A stretch of DNA of 9,729 bases. It comes from an uncultured Oscillospiraceae bacterium (GTDB lineage Bacteria; Bacillota_A; Clostridia; Oscillospirales; Oscillospiraceae). Both the position numbers and the translations under genes were made by a program. Of the stretch, positions 1 through 5,232 are shown in pieces (position 1 is the first letter of the stretch; each line of letters opens with the position of its first letter). The stretch spans positions 1-9,729 of the forward strand of contig CAJTTS010000112.1 in NCBI GenBank assembly GCA_910579155.1, in the 5' to 3' direction. The notes under the pieces were generated by a model. It searched no databases, had not been told where the DNA came from, and was given only the letters and a program-made list of their open reading frames with translations.

Positions 1-45
1 CCTTCCAAGCTGGTCGCGTGGGTTCGATTCCCATCACCCGCTCCA
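1..45 (+). tRNA. tRNA-Gly(TCC), 3' part only
   Basis: The window opens inside this tRNA. Bases 2-8 form the anticodon loop CTTCCAA, with anticodon TCC at 4-6, followed by the 3' anticodon stem GCTGG (9-13). The T arm (GGTTCGATTC) and the 3' acceptor strand follow, and CCA is encoded at 43-45. The D arm and 5' acceptor strand lie outside the window. It is the first visible member of a five-tRNA array that probably shares one transcript. Confidence 0.95.
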
Positions 46-170
46 GCGTCGGGGCAAGCGGCACATCCCTCGCTTCCGTCTGTGCCGAAAGTTCGCTTGT
101 TTCGCTGCCCCGCCTTTCCCCAGGTCGCTTGAGGGACGGCGACCCGGGGGCCCCGTAAAGCGCATGATAT
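46..170 (+). repeat. tRNA spacer repeat, copy A, with hairpin
   Basis: This 125-base spacer has no gene. It is related to the spacer after tRNA-Gln (507-617): both begin CGTCGG-x-GCA just after the tRNA CCA, both carry a TTCrCTT-type stretch, then CCTTTCCCCA and a hairpin. Here the hairpin is CCCC-A-GGTCGC (118-128), a 10-base loop (129-138) and GCGACC-C-GGGG (139-149), with one A.C mismatch. No T-tract follows, so it is not an obvious terminator. It may be a processing signal or a dispersed palindrome; that role is inferred. Confidence 0.55.
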
Positions 171-246
<76 letters not shown>

Positions 247-247
<1 letters not shown>

Positions 248-263
248 GCCGCCGTAGGCGGCT
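247..263 (+). other. hairpin right after tRNA-Arg
   Basis: AGCCGCC (247-253), loop GTA and GGCGGCT (257-263) form a 7-bp stem that uses the last A of the tRNA CCA. No T-run follows. It is more likely an RNA-processing or spacing element than a terminator (inference). The rest of this spacer (264-300) shows nothing recognisable. Confidence 0.4.
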
Positions 264-300
264 CTTCTCCCGGCGAATCCACTCAGCGCCAATTGCATAT

Positions 301-377
301 GGTGGGTATAGCTCAGCTGGCAGAGCACCGGATTGTGGTTCCGGGTGTCGTGGGTTCGAGCCCCATTACCCACCCCA
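301..377 (+). tRNA. tRNA-His(GTG)
   Basis: Acceptor GTGGGTA (302-308) pairs with TACCCAC (367-373). An encoded extra G at 301 can pair with the C discriminator at 374, the G-1:C73 identity pair typical of tRNA-His. CCA is encoded at 375-377. The anticodon stem is CCGGA/TCCGG around loop TTGTGGT, with anticodon GTG at 335-337. Confidence 0.97.
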
Positions 378-387
378 TACTGTGGCT

Positions 388-415
388 GAGGGCCGGAGCG
401 TCCGCTCCGGCCCTC
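388..415 (+). other. 12-bp hairpin between tRNA-His and tRNA-Gln
   Basis: GAGGGCCGGAGC (388-399), loop GTCC and GCTCCGGCCCTC (404-415) form a perfect 12-bp GC-rich stem. It is followed by GTCTCACTTT, a weak pyrimidine tract, and the next tRNA starts 17 bases later. It could pause or partly terminate transcription, or guide tRNA processing; the sequence does not decide between these. Confidence 0.5.
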
Positions 416-431
416 GTCTCACTTTCCAAAT

Positions 432-506
432 TGGGGTGTAGCCAAGTGGTAAGGCACGGGACTTTGACTCCCGCATTCGCTGGTTCGAGTCCAGCCATCC
501 CAGCCA
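432..506 (+). tRNA. tRNA-Gln(TTG)
   Basis: Acceptor TGGGGTG pairs with CATCCCA (496-502, one G.T pair). The discriminator is G503 and CCA is encoded at 504-506. The anticodon stem is CGGGA/TCCCG around loop CTTTGAC, with anticodon TTG at 464-466, which reads CAA. The T loop is GGTTCGAGTC. Complete. Confidence 0.97.
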
Positions 507-617
507 CGTCGGCGCATTGTTCGCTCCCCCCGCAAGCGGGAAAGCTTATTCACTTTGTTGCGCCTCCTTTCCCCACGAAGCCTGAAGGACGGCTTCGCGG
601 GGAACCTCAGGAAATAT
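507..617 (+). repeat. tRNA spacer repeat, copy B, with hairpin
   Basis: Related to the spacer at 46-170. The hairpin is CCCC-A-CGAAGCC (571-582), loop TGAAGGAC (583-590) and GGCTTCG-C-GGGG (591-602). The outer CCCC/GGGG pairs, the single A.C mismatch and the GGAC loop core match copy A, while the inner stem differs on both arms by compensating changes. A second small hairpin, CCCGC-AA-GCGGG, lies near 529-540. There is no T-tract and no gene. Confidence 0.55.
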
Positions 618-693
618 GACCCAGTAGCTCAGTTGGTAGAGCAACGCCCTTTTAAGGCGAAGGTCCGGGGTTCGAGTCCCCGCTGGGTCACCA
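618..693 (+). tRNA. tRNA-Lys(TTT)
   Basis: Acceptor GACCCAG pairs with CTGGGTC (683-689). The discriminator is A690 and CCA is encoded at 691-693. The loop is CTTTTAA, with anticodon TTT at 651-653. The anticodon stem is CGCC/GGCG with an A.A mismatch at its top pair (644/660, positions 27-43). This mismatch should not prevent function. It is the last tRNA of the array. Confidence 0.96.
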
Positions 694-697
694 AAGC

Positions 698-758
698 CAT
701 ATGATACAAAATTCTATTTCTGCCTGCGAGGGTTTGCGGTAACAGTGAGTATCATATG
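698..758. repeat. 61-bp element bounded by 10-bp inverted repeats
   Basis: CATATGATAC (698-707) and GTATCATATG (749-758) are perfect inverted repeats enclosing 41 bases, starting 5 bases after tRNA-Lys. No second copy was seen elsewhere in the window. It could be a small palindromic insertion, or a binding or attachment site left by an element that used the tRNA 3' end. The role is not established. Confidence 0.45.
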
Positions 759-766
759 AAAGAAAC

Positions 767-806
767 AAAAGGGCGGTTTGGCTTAAATGCCGGGCCGTCC
801 TTTTCT
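767..806 (+). terminator. intrinsic terminator of the tRNA array
   Basis: GGGCGGTTTGGC (771-782) pairs along 12 positions, including four G.T pairs, with GCCGGGCCGTCC (789-800) around loop TTAAAT. A tract TTTTCT follows at 801-806. AAAA at 767-770 faces the T-tract, so the structure could also stop minus-strand transcripts coming from the transposase relic. Confidence 0.8.
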
Positions 807-844
807 GCTGTCAAACTTAATATTGTGAAAAACGAAAGAACCCG

Positions 845-1363
845 CTAAGGAACTCTTGTTCCCTGGCTGATTCTTTTTTTGCTTATAAATAGAGCACAAA
901 AAATTTCCTTGAACTCTTTGATAAGGCCCAACAGTTAGGCAACTTGTCATACCTGGTGGCAATTTTGCGAAACCATTTGAGCTTTTGGAAAAGCGCTCAA
1001 CCAAATGGCGTTCTTTATATAACCACCAATCAACCGGCCACGGCTCAGAAACATTGCTCTGAGGCGGGATCACATAGCTGGCTCCCTGTTCTGAGATATA
1101 AGCTCGGATGGTTTTTGCCCCATAAGCACGGTCTGCCAATACATTGCTTCCATTGATTTCTACTTTTTCAACAGTTCAATAGCATGGACCGAATCATGGC
1201 CATTCCCCGCAGACAGCATGAATTCAACCGGGTTTCCCAGTCCATCCACAATAGTGTGCAGCTTTGTATTCAACCCACCCCTGGTCCGCCCAATTGCCTT
1301 ATCCGCCGTCTTCCCCCTCCGCTGGCATTTTCGTGGACCTTGATCCAGGCGGTTCACCACCAT
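845..1363 (-). pseudogene. IS5-family transposase remnant, frameshifted
   Basis: The minus strand carries DDE transposase signatures of the IS5 family, in order: an ADKAIGRTRGGL-type stretch followed by TKLHTIVDGLGNP, LSAGNGHDSVHAIELLKK, then ADRAYGAKTIRAYI, VIPPQSN, YKERHLVERF and, after shifting frame, FQKLKWFRKIATRYDKL. The reading frame breaks at least three times: at an A-run near 1160-1166, near 990 where one T is missing inside the ERFFQKLKW region, and again near 935-940. Some IS5-group elements use a programmed frameshift at an A-run, so the first break could be ancestral, but the other two are lesions. The N-terminal third is missing; at about 1363 the sequence changes to a recombinase-like piece. 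No terminal inverted repeats could be placed. No longer functional. Confidence 0.88.
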
Positions 1364-1418
1364 TGATGAGCTGACTCCGGAATTGATTCGGCTGCTCATC
1401 CAGCGCATTGAGATCGGG
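1362..1418 (+). pseudogene. possible C-terminal scrap of a large serine recombinase
   Basis: Read on +, 19 codons spell IDELTPELIRLLIQRIEIG. This resembles the 'LTPE.(I/L)...I.(R/K)IE(I/V)' stretch near the C-terminus of Tn4451/TnpX-type and phage-type serine recombinases. Similarity stops after the glycine, where a GGCGGC/GCCGCC-rich sequence begins, and the upstream part is replaced by the transposase relic on the opposite strand. A match this short could be chance. The call rests on the pattern and on other mobile-element debris nearby. Confidence 0.4.
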
Positions 1419-1536
1419 GCGCAGGCGGCTTCCGCCGCCCGCGCCGCAATAACTGGAGTAGGCTCAACTTGTGCCCCTGTTTACAGTAACAGAACGGTTC
1501 TGGGGGTCTTTTTAACGTCCTGTGGTGCGAAGGGCA

Positions 1537-1566
1537 TTGAAATTCCGGCGCAAACAATGTTATAAT
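1537..1566 (+). promoter_or_regulatory. sigma-A promoter for the 53-residue ORF
   Basis: TTGAAA (1537-1542), an 18-base spacer and a perfect TATAAT (1561-1566). Transcription would start near 1573, about 58 bases before the ATG at 1632. Confidence 0.7.
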
Positions 1567-1631
1567 AGGTCAAAAGCGTTGGAACCAGCCGCTTCTCAGG
1601 AAGAAAACACGGCGCGAAAGGAGCCCTGCAC

Positions 1632-1793
1632 ATGACGACAATTATCATGGAGGAGTACATTCTCCCCACCCTTGTCCGATACAGGGACCAGTACCACTGG
1701 AGCTGGAACCGGGCGACGCGGCTCATCAATCTGTATTACGGTACGGAATATACGGAAAAGGAACTCAAAAAGCTGTACAGGCGGAAAAATTAG
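1632..1793 (+). CDS. small unrecognised protein, 53 aa
   Basis: Starts ATG at 1632 with AAGGAG at 1618-1623 (8-base spacing) and ends TAG at 1791-1793. It lies behind a near-consensus promoter. The product begins MTTIIMEEYILPTLVRYR, has an aromatic HWSW segment at residues 22-25, then RATRLINLYYGTEYTEKELKKLYRR at 27-51, basic and probably helical. The GTEYTEKELKKLY part has the look of a small DNA-binding or helix-turn-helix-like segment, but I do not recognise the family. It has no signal peptide and no membrane segment. Its position between mobile-element relics and leuS suggests a cargo or relic gene of an integrative element (inference). Promoter, RBS and clean ends all argue that it is expressed. 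Confidence 0.65.
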   Translation: MTTIIMEEYILPTLVRYRDQYHWSWNRATRLINLYYGTEYTEKELKKLYRRKN

Positions 1794-1822
1794 ACGTCCC
1801 GCCGGGTTTTATCTTCAAGCCC

Positions 1823-1851
1823 TTGCAATTCAAATGTTTTTCCTATATAAT
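1823..1851 (+). promoter_or_regulatory. sigma-A promoter of leuS
   Basis: TTGCAA (1823-1828), a 17-base spacer and TATAAT (1846-1851). The expected start, near 1858, leaves a leader of about 140 bases before the TTG start of leuS. No T-box signature (AGGGTGG-type antiterminator or T-run terminator) is visible in that leader. Confidence 0.75.
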
Positions 1852-1945
1852 ATCAAAATTAGTATCGAATTGATTCAACTTTCGTTGTCGTGCGGAACGT
1901 TTACCGTGTCAGCACAGTTCCGTGGCGAATCAAAAGTTCTTTTTG

Positions 1946-1971
1946 CTTCTTTTTCTTTCAAGAAAAAGAAG
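1946..1971 (+). repeat. pyrimidine/purine palindrome in the leuS leader
   Basis: CTTCTTTTTCTT (1946-1957) is answered by AAGAAAAAGAAG (1960-1971) with two bases between, so 11 pairs with a 4-base loop can form. It sits 13 bases upstream of the leuS ribosome binding site. It could be a leader hairpin affecting translation, or a dispersed intergenic palindrome. There is no T-tract after it, so it is not a terminator in the + direction. Confidence 0.5.
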
Positions 1972-1999
1972 GAGAAAATCACCCAAGGGAGTGTTCACA

Positions 2000-4420
2000 T
2001 TGAAGTACGATTTCGCCGCCATCGAACCCAAATGGCAAAAGCGCTGGGAGGAGGCCAAGGTCTACGCCGCCGCCGACCACAGTGACAAGCCCAAATTCTA
2101 CGGCCTCATTGAGTTCCCCTACCCCTCCGGCCAGGGGCTCCACGTGGGCCATCCCCGGCCCTACACCGCCATGGACATCGTCACCCGCAAAAAGCGCATG
2201 GACGGTTACAACGTGCTGTTTCCCATCGGCTTTGACGCCTTCGGCCTGCCCACCGAGAATTATGCCATCAAGAACCATATCCACCCCGCCAAGGTGACGA
2301 AGGACAATATCCAGAACTTCACCAGCCAGCTCAAAATGCTGGGCTTCGGCTTCGACTGGGATCGGGTGGTGGACACCACCGACCCCGGCTATTACAAGTG
2401 GACCCAGTGGATTTTCCTCCAGCTCTACAAAAAGGGCCTGGCCTACAAGGCCACCATGCCCGTAAACTGGTGCACCTCCTGCAAGTGTGTGCTGGCCAAC
2501 GAGGAAGTGGTGGAGGGCGTGTGTGAGCGCTGCGGCTCCCCGGTCATCCGCAAGGAGAAATCCCAGTGGATGCTGAAGATCACCGAGTACGCCCAGCGGC
2601 TCATCGACGACCTGGACGGCCTGGACTTCATCGAGCGCGTCAAAATCCAGCAGCGCAACTGGATCGGCCGCTCCACCGGCGCGGAGGTCACATTTAAGAG
2701 CACCGCCGGGGACAACATCGTGGTGTTTACCACCCGGCCCGACACCCTGTTTGGCGCAACGTATATGGTGCTGTCCCCCGAGCATGAGCTGGTCAAAAGC
2801 TGGCTGGACAGCGGAAAGCTGGTCAATGCTGACGAGGTAACCGCCTATCAGAAGACCGCCGCCTCCAAGTCTGATCTGGAGCGCACCGAGCTGAACAAGG
2901 AAAAGACCGGCGTGTGCCTGAATGGCGTTCGGGGCGTCAATCCCGTCAACGGTCGGGATATCCCCATTTTCATCTCCGACTATGTGCTGTCCACCTACGG
3001 TACCGGCGCCATCATGGCCGTCCCCGCCCATGACGACCGCGACTGGGAGTTCGCAAAAAAATTCGCCTGCGAGATCATTGAGGTGGTGTCCGGCGGCGAG
3101 GACGTGCAAAAGGCCGCCTTCACCGCCAAGGACGAGACCGGCATCCTGGTCAACTCTGAGTTCCTCAACGGCCTCACTGTCAAGGACGCCATCCCCGTCA
3201 TCACCAGATGGCTGGAGAAAAAGGGCATCGGCGAGGCCAAGGTAAATTATAAGCTGCGCGACTGGGTGTTCTCCCGCCAACGCTACTGGGGCGAGCCCAT
3301 CCCCATGGTCCATTGCGAGAAATGCGGCTGGCAACCCCTGCCCGAGGATCAGCTCCCCTTGCTTCTGCCTGAGGTGGAGTCCTATGAGCCCACCGACGAC
3401 GGCGAGTCCCCTCTGTCCAAGATGACCGACTGGGTGTCCACCACCTGCCCCTGCTGCGGCGGCCCCGCCAAGCGGGAGACGGACACCATGCCCCAGTGGG
3501 CCGGGTCCTCCTGGTACTTCCTGCGGTATATGGACCCCCACAACGACAAGGCCCTGGCCTCCAAGGAGGCCCTGGACTACTGGTCCCCGGTGGACTGGTA
3601 CAACGGCGGCATGGAGCACACCACCCTCCACCTGCTGTACTCCCGATTCTGGCACAAGTTCCTGTACGACATCGGCGTGGTGCCCACCAAGGAGCCCTAC
3701 CAGAAGCGCACCAGCCACGGCATGATCCTGGGCGAGGGCGGCGAGAAGATGTCCAAGTCCCGGGGTAACGTAGTCAACCCCAACGACATCGTGGCCGCCT
3801 ACGGCGCGGACACCCTGCGGCTTTACACCATGTTCATCGGCGACTTTGAACAGGCGGCGGTGTGGTCGGACAACGCCGTCAAGGGCTGCAAGCGCTTCCT
3901 GGACAAGGTGTGGAACCTGGCCGAGAGCTGCACCGGCAGCCTGGAGTATACCAAGGAAAACGAGGCGGGCATCCATAAGTGCATCAAGAAGGTGGCCGAC
4001 GACATCGAGTCCATGAAGTTCAACACCGCCATCGCTGCCATGATGACGCTTGTCGGCGACTTCCAGAAGAACGGCTGCTCCAAGGGCGACATGAAAACGC
4101 TCATCACCCTTCTCTCCCCCTTCGCCCCCCACGTGGCGGAGGAGTTGTGGGAGACGCTGGGCGGCGATGGCTTCGTGTGCCAGCAGCCTTGGCCTGCCTA
4201 CGACGAGAGCAAGACCGTGGCCGACACCGTGCAGATGGCGGTACAGGTAAACGGCAAGGTGCGCGCCAACATCGTGGTCCCGGCGGACGCGGACAACGAC
4301 GCCATTGTGGCCGCCGCCCAGGCCGACCCCAAGGTGCAGAAGTTCACCGAGGGCATGGCGCTGGTCAAGACCATCGTGGTGCCCAAGCGGCTGCTGAACC
4401 TGATTGTGAAGCCGCAGTAA
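2000..4420 (+). CDS. leuS: leucine--tRNA ligase
   Basis: Cytoplasmic class Ia synthetase that charges tRNA-Leu with leucine using ATP and hydrolyses mischarged products. I chose TTG at 2000 as the start: GGGAG at 1987-1991 lies 8 bases upstream and the protein then begins [18 protein letters not shown], the usual family start. An in-frame GTG at 1991 overlaps the RBS. The product is 806 aa, normal for bacterial LeuRS. Visible: HVGH (the HIGH motif) at residues 48-51; zinc-knuckle cysteines C158, C161, C175, C178; editing-domain threonine-rich TTRPDT at 244-249 and AHDDRD at 343-348; a second cysteine set C439, C442, C483, C486; KMSKS at 583-587; anticodon-binding helices with [12 protein letters not shown]; and the C-terminal VNGKVRA domain. 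All key motifs are intact. It has its own promoter and terminator, so it is a single-gene unit. Confidence 0.98.
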   Translation: MKYDFAAIEPKWQKRWEEAKVYAAADHSDKPKFYGLIEFPYPSGQGLHVGHPRPYTAMDIVTRKKRMDGYNVLFPIGFDAFGLPTENYAIKNHIHPAKVTKDNIQNFTSQLKMLGFGFDWDRVVDTTDPGYYKWTQWIFLQLYKKGLAYKATMPVNWCTSCKCVLANEEVVEGVCERCGSPVIRKEKSQWMLKITEYAQRLIDDLDGLDFIERVKIQQRNWIGRSTGAEVTFKSTAGDNIVVFTTRPDTLFGATYMVLSPEHELVKSWLDSGKLVNADEVTAYQKTAASKSDLERTELNKEKTGVCLNGVRGVNPVNGRDIPIFISDYVLSTYGTGAIMAVPAHDDRDWEFAKKFACEIIEVVSGGEDVQKAAFTAKDETGILVNSEFLNGLTVKDAIPVITRWLEKKGIGEAKVNYKLRDWVFSRQRYWGEPIPMVHCEKCGWQPLPEDQLPLLLPEVESYEPTDDGESPLSKMTDWVSTTCPCCGGPAKRETDTMPQWAGSSWYFLRYMDPHNDKALASKEALDYWSPVDWYNGGMEHTTLHLLYSRFWHKFLYDIGVVPTKEPYQKRTSHGMILGEGGEKMSKSRGNVVNPNDIVAAYGADTLRLYTMFIGDFEQAAVWSDNAVKGCKRFLDKVWNLAESCTGSLEYTKENEAGIHKCIKKVADDIESMKFNTAIAAMMTLVGDFQKNGCSKGDMKTLITLLSPFAPHVAEELWETLGGDGFVCQQPWPAYDESKTVADTVQMAVQVNGKVRANIVVPADADNDAIVAAAQADPKVQKFTEGMALVKTIVVPKRLLNLIVKPQ

Positions 4421-4449
4421 TCCAAATATAAAAAGGAGCCTCCCGGCGG

Positions 4450-4489
4450 GAGAGGTAACGTAAGGAAGTTACCTCTCTCGCTATTTTTG
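4450..4489 (+). terminator. intrinsic terminator of leuS
   Basis: GAGAGGTAAC (4450-4459), an 8-base loop and GTTACCTCTC (4468-4477) form a perfect 10-bp stem, followed by TCGCTATTTTTG. It starts 30 bases after the leuS stop. A competing small hairpin, CTCCC/GGGAG, overlaps its 5' arm. Confidence 0.88.
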
Positions 4490-4546
4490 TAGTTGGCCGA
4501 GAGTGATTGAATTGCTGGGAAATTCAATATATCGGAGGACTATATC

Positions 4547-4585
4547 ATGGAAAAGTCTACATTTGAACAAATGGGCGGCACCTAT
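4547..4585 (+). pseudogene. tnpV-like gene, first 13 codons only
   Basis: ATG at 4547 has GGAGG at 4534-4538 (8-base spacing). The first 13 residues, MEKSTFEQMGGTY, match the conserved N-terminus that I associate with TnpV-family transposon-encoded proteins of clostridial integrative elements (recognised from memory, not searched). Homology ends exactly at 4585, where the palindrome CCCCACCGG begins. The frame runs on to 4741 but encodes an arginine/serine-rich stretch with no resemblance to TnpV. An 8-bp hairpin, ATTGAATT/AATTCAAT (4506-4528), lies upstream of the RBS. It is a truncated relic; the original gene would be about 110-130 codons. Confidence 0.6.
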
Positions 4586-4749
4586 CCCCACCGGAACCCA
4601 GCGAAGCGGTTCCGGTGGGGAGAGGAGGTGCAAGGGAGCGGGCGCAGTTTTCCGCGCAGCGGGAAACGGAGACAAGCGGACTTTGCGCTGACAAGGTACA
4701 TGGGGTCCCCCCGCCGGGCCAGCTCCTCATTGATCGGATAATATTTCAC
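4582..4749 (-). pseudogene. 5' stub of a mobile-element gene (MKYYPINEELARR start)
   Basis: GTG at 4749 (minus) has AGGGAGG 6 bases upstream and opens a 55-codon frame ending TAG at 4582. The first 13 residues, MKYYPINEELARR, look like the N-terminus of a protein found in clostridial conjugative elements (from memory; family name not certain, DUF3560-like is a guess). From residue 14 on (GDPMYLVSAKS, then an arginine/proline-rich tail) the frame runs through the 120-bp palindromic block and no longer resembles a real protein. So only the start is preserved, as for the opposing tnpV-like stub. Confidence 0.45.
4586..4705. repeat. 120-bp palindrome-bearing block between two gene stubs
   Basis: The block opens with a perfect 13-bp stem, CCCCACCGGAACC (4586-4598) and GGTTCCGGTGGGG (4608-4620), with 9-base loop CAGCGAAGC. 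A second imperfect hairpin, TTTCCGC/GCGGGAAA, lies near 4650-4667. Its ends read CCCCA (4586-4590) and TGGGG (4701-4705). Left of it is the truncated tnpV-like start on +; right of it, on -, is another truncated gene start. It could be a small non-autonomous insertion or a scar sequence. No second copy was seen, though its CCCCA-arm hairpin resembles those in the tRNA spacers. Confidence 0.45.
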
Positions 4750-4790
4750 ATATGGCCTCCCTTCATTTTGCTTTTTGGACGTTCATTTTC

Positions 4791-4874
4791 CTACTGCTCC
4801 GGAACAACGCTGTTTACCGCCGCTCCCTGGGCGTAGGCCCCCTCCTTACCGTACCGCTCCAGCAATATCCACAT
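4791..4874 (-). other. 27-codon minus-strand frame, doubtful
   Basis: ATG at 4874 to TAG at 4791 reads MWILLERYGKEGAYAQGA and nine more residues. The frame is continuous with the methyltransferase fragment upstream, separated from it only by TGA at 4892-4890 and five sense codons. It could be the tail of a following small gene, or of an original longer protein now cut by a stop. No RBS is evident. Too short to claim as a gene. Confidence 0.25.
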
Positions 4875-4889
4875 AAATCGGCAGACAGC

Positions 4890-5114
4890 TCACGCCGCCT
4901 GCTTCAGTCCGGCCTCGATCCGCTCCACAGCGCGGCGGGCGTACTCGTCGCTCATCTCGATGCCGGTGGCGGCGTAGCCCTCCAGCACGGCGGCCAGCAC
5001 CGTGGCGCCGGACCCGGCGAAGGGGTCCAGGATGTGCCCTCCCGGCTCGGTGATCCTCACGATGTCCCGCATGAGCTGGAGGGGCTTCTCCGTCAGATGG
5101 ACACGGTGGGTCAA
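4890..5114 (-). pseudogene. DNA methyltransferase, C-terminal fragment
   Basis: About 75 codons read on minus from TTG at 5114 to TGA at 4890. The protein shows HLTEKPLQLMRDIV (the TEKP motif X region), then GGHILDPFAGSGATVLAAVLEGY with the AdoMet-binding FAGSG motif I, and GIEMSDEYARRAVERIEAG. In beta-class N6-adenine/N4-cytosine methyltransferases (N6_N4_Mtase type), motif I lies C-terminal to the catalytic (D/N/S)PP(Y/W) motif IV. Here motif IV and the target-recognition part are absent, and a stop codon TAA lies in frame 18 codons or less upstream of the TTG. The fragment cannot methylate by itself. Such enzymes are common on prophages and integrative elements, in line with the neighbouring stubs. 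Confidence 0.8.
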
Positions 5115-5120
5115 TGCGAC

Positions 5121-5142
5121 AAAATCGCTTTTTTAGAAAGCG
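5121..5142 (-). terminator. weak terminator-like hairpin downstream of the GH3 pseudogene
   Basis: On minus, CGCTTT (5142-5137), loop CTAAA and AAAGCG (5131-5126) are followed by ATTTTG. The stem is only 6 bp and lies about 90 bases beyond the GH3 stop. The rest of 5115-5232 shows no gene. Confidence 0.3.
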
Positions 5143-5232
5143 CTGCGGTACAACAAGGTTGAGGTACAGGATTGGATTCTATGCATGATATGTCAAGGCA
5201 AAGTCCTTTGTGGACACGGAACGATCAGGCGG

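Noticed and set aside
1858..1999. T-box riboswitch upstream of leuS
   Set aside because: No T-box core sequence and no terminator/antiterminator pair are visible in the leader.
1979..4132. Long minus-strand open frame of about 717 codons opposite leuS
   Set aside because: Antisense shadow of a GC-rich gene, rich in G, A, V, H and L, with no motifs. leuS on + is complete with all its motifs.
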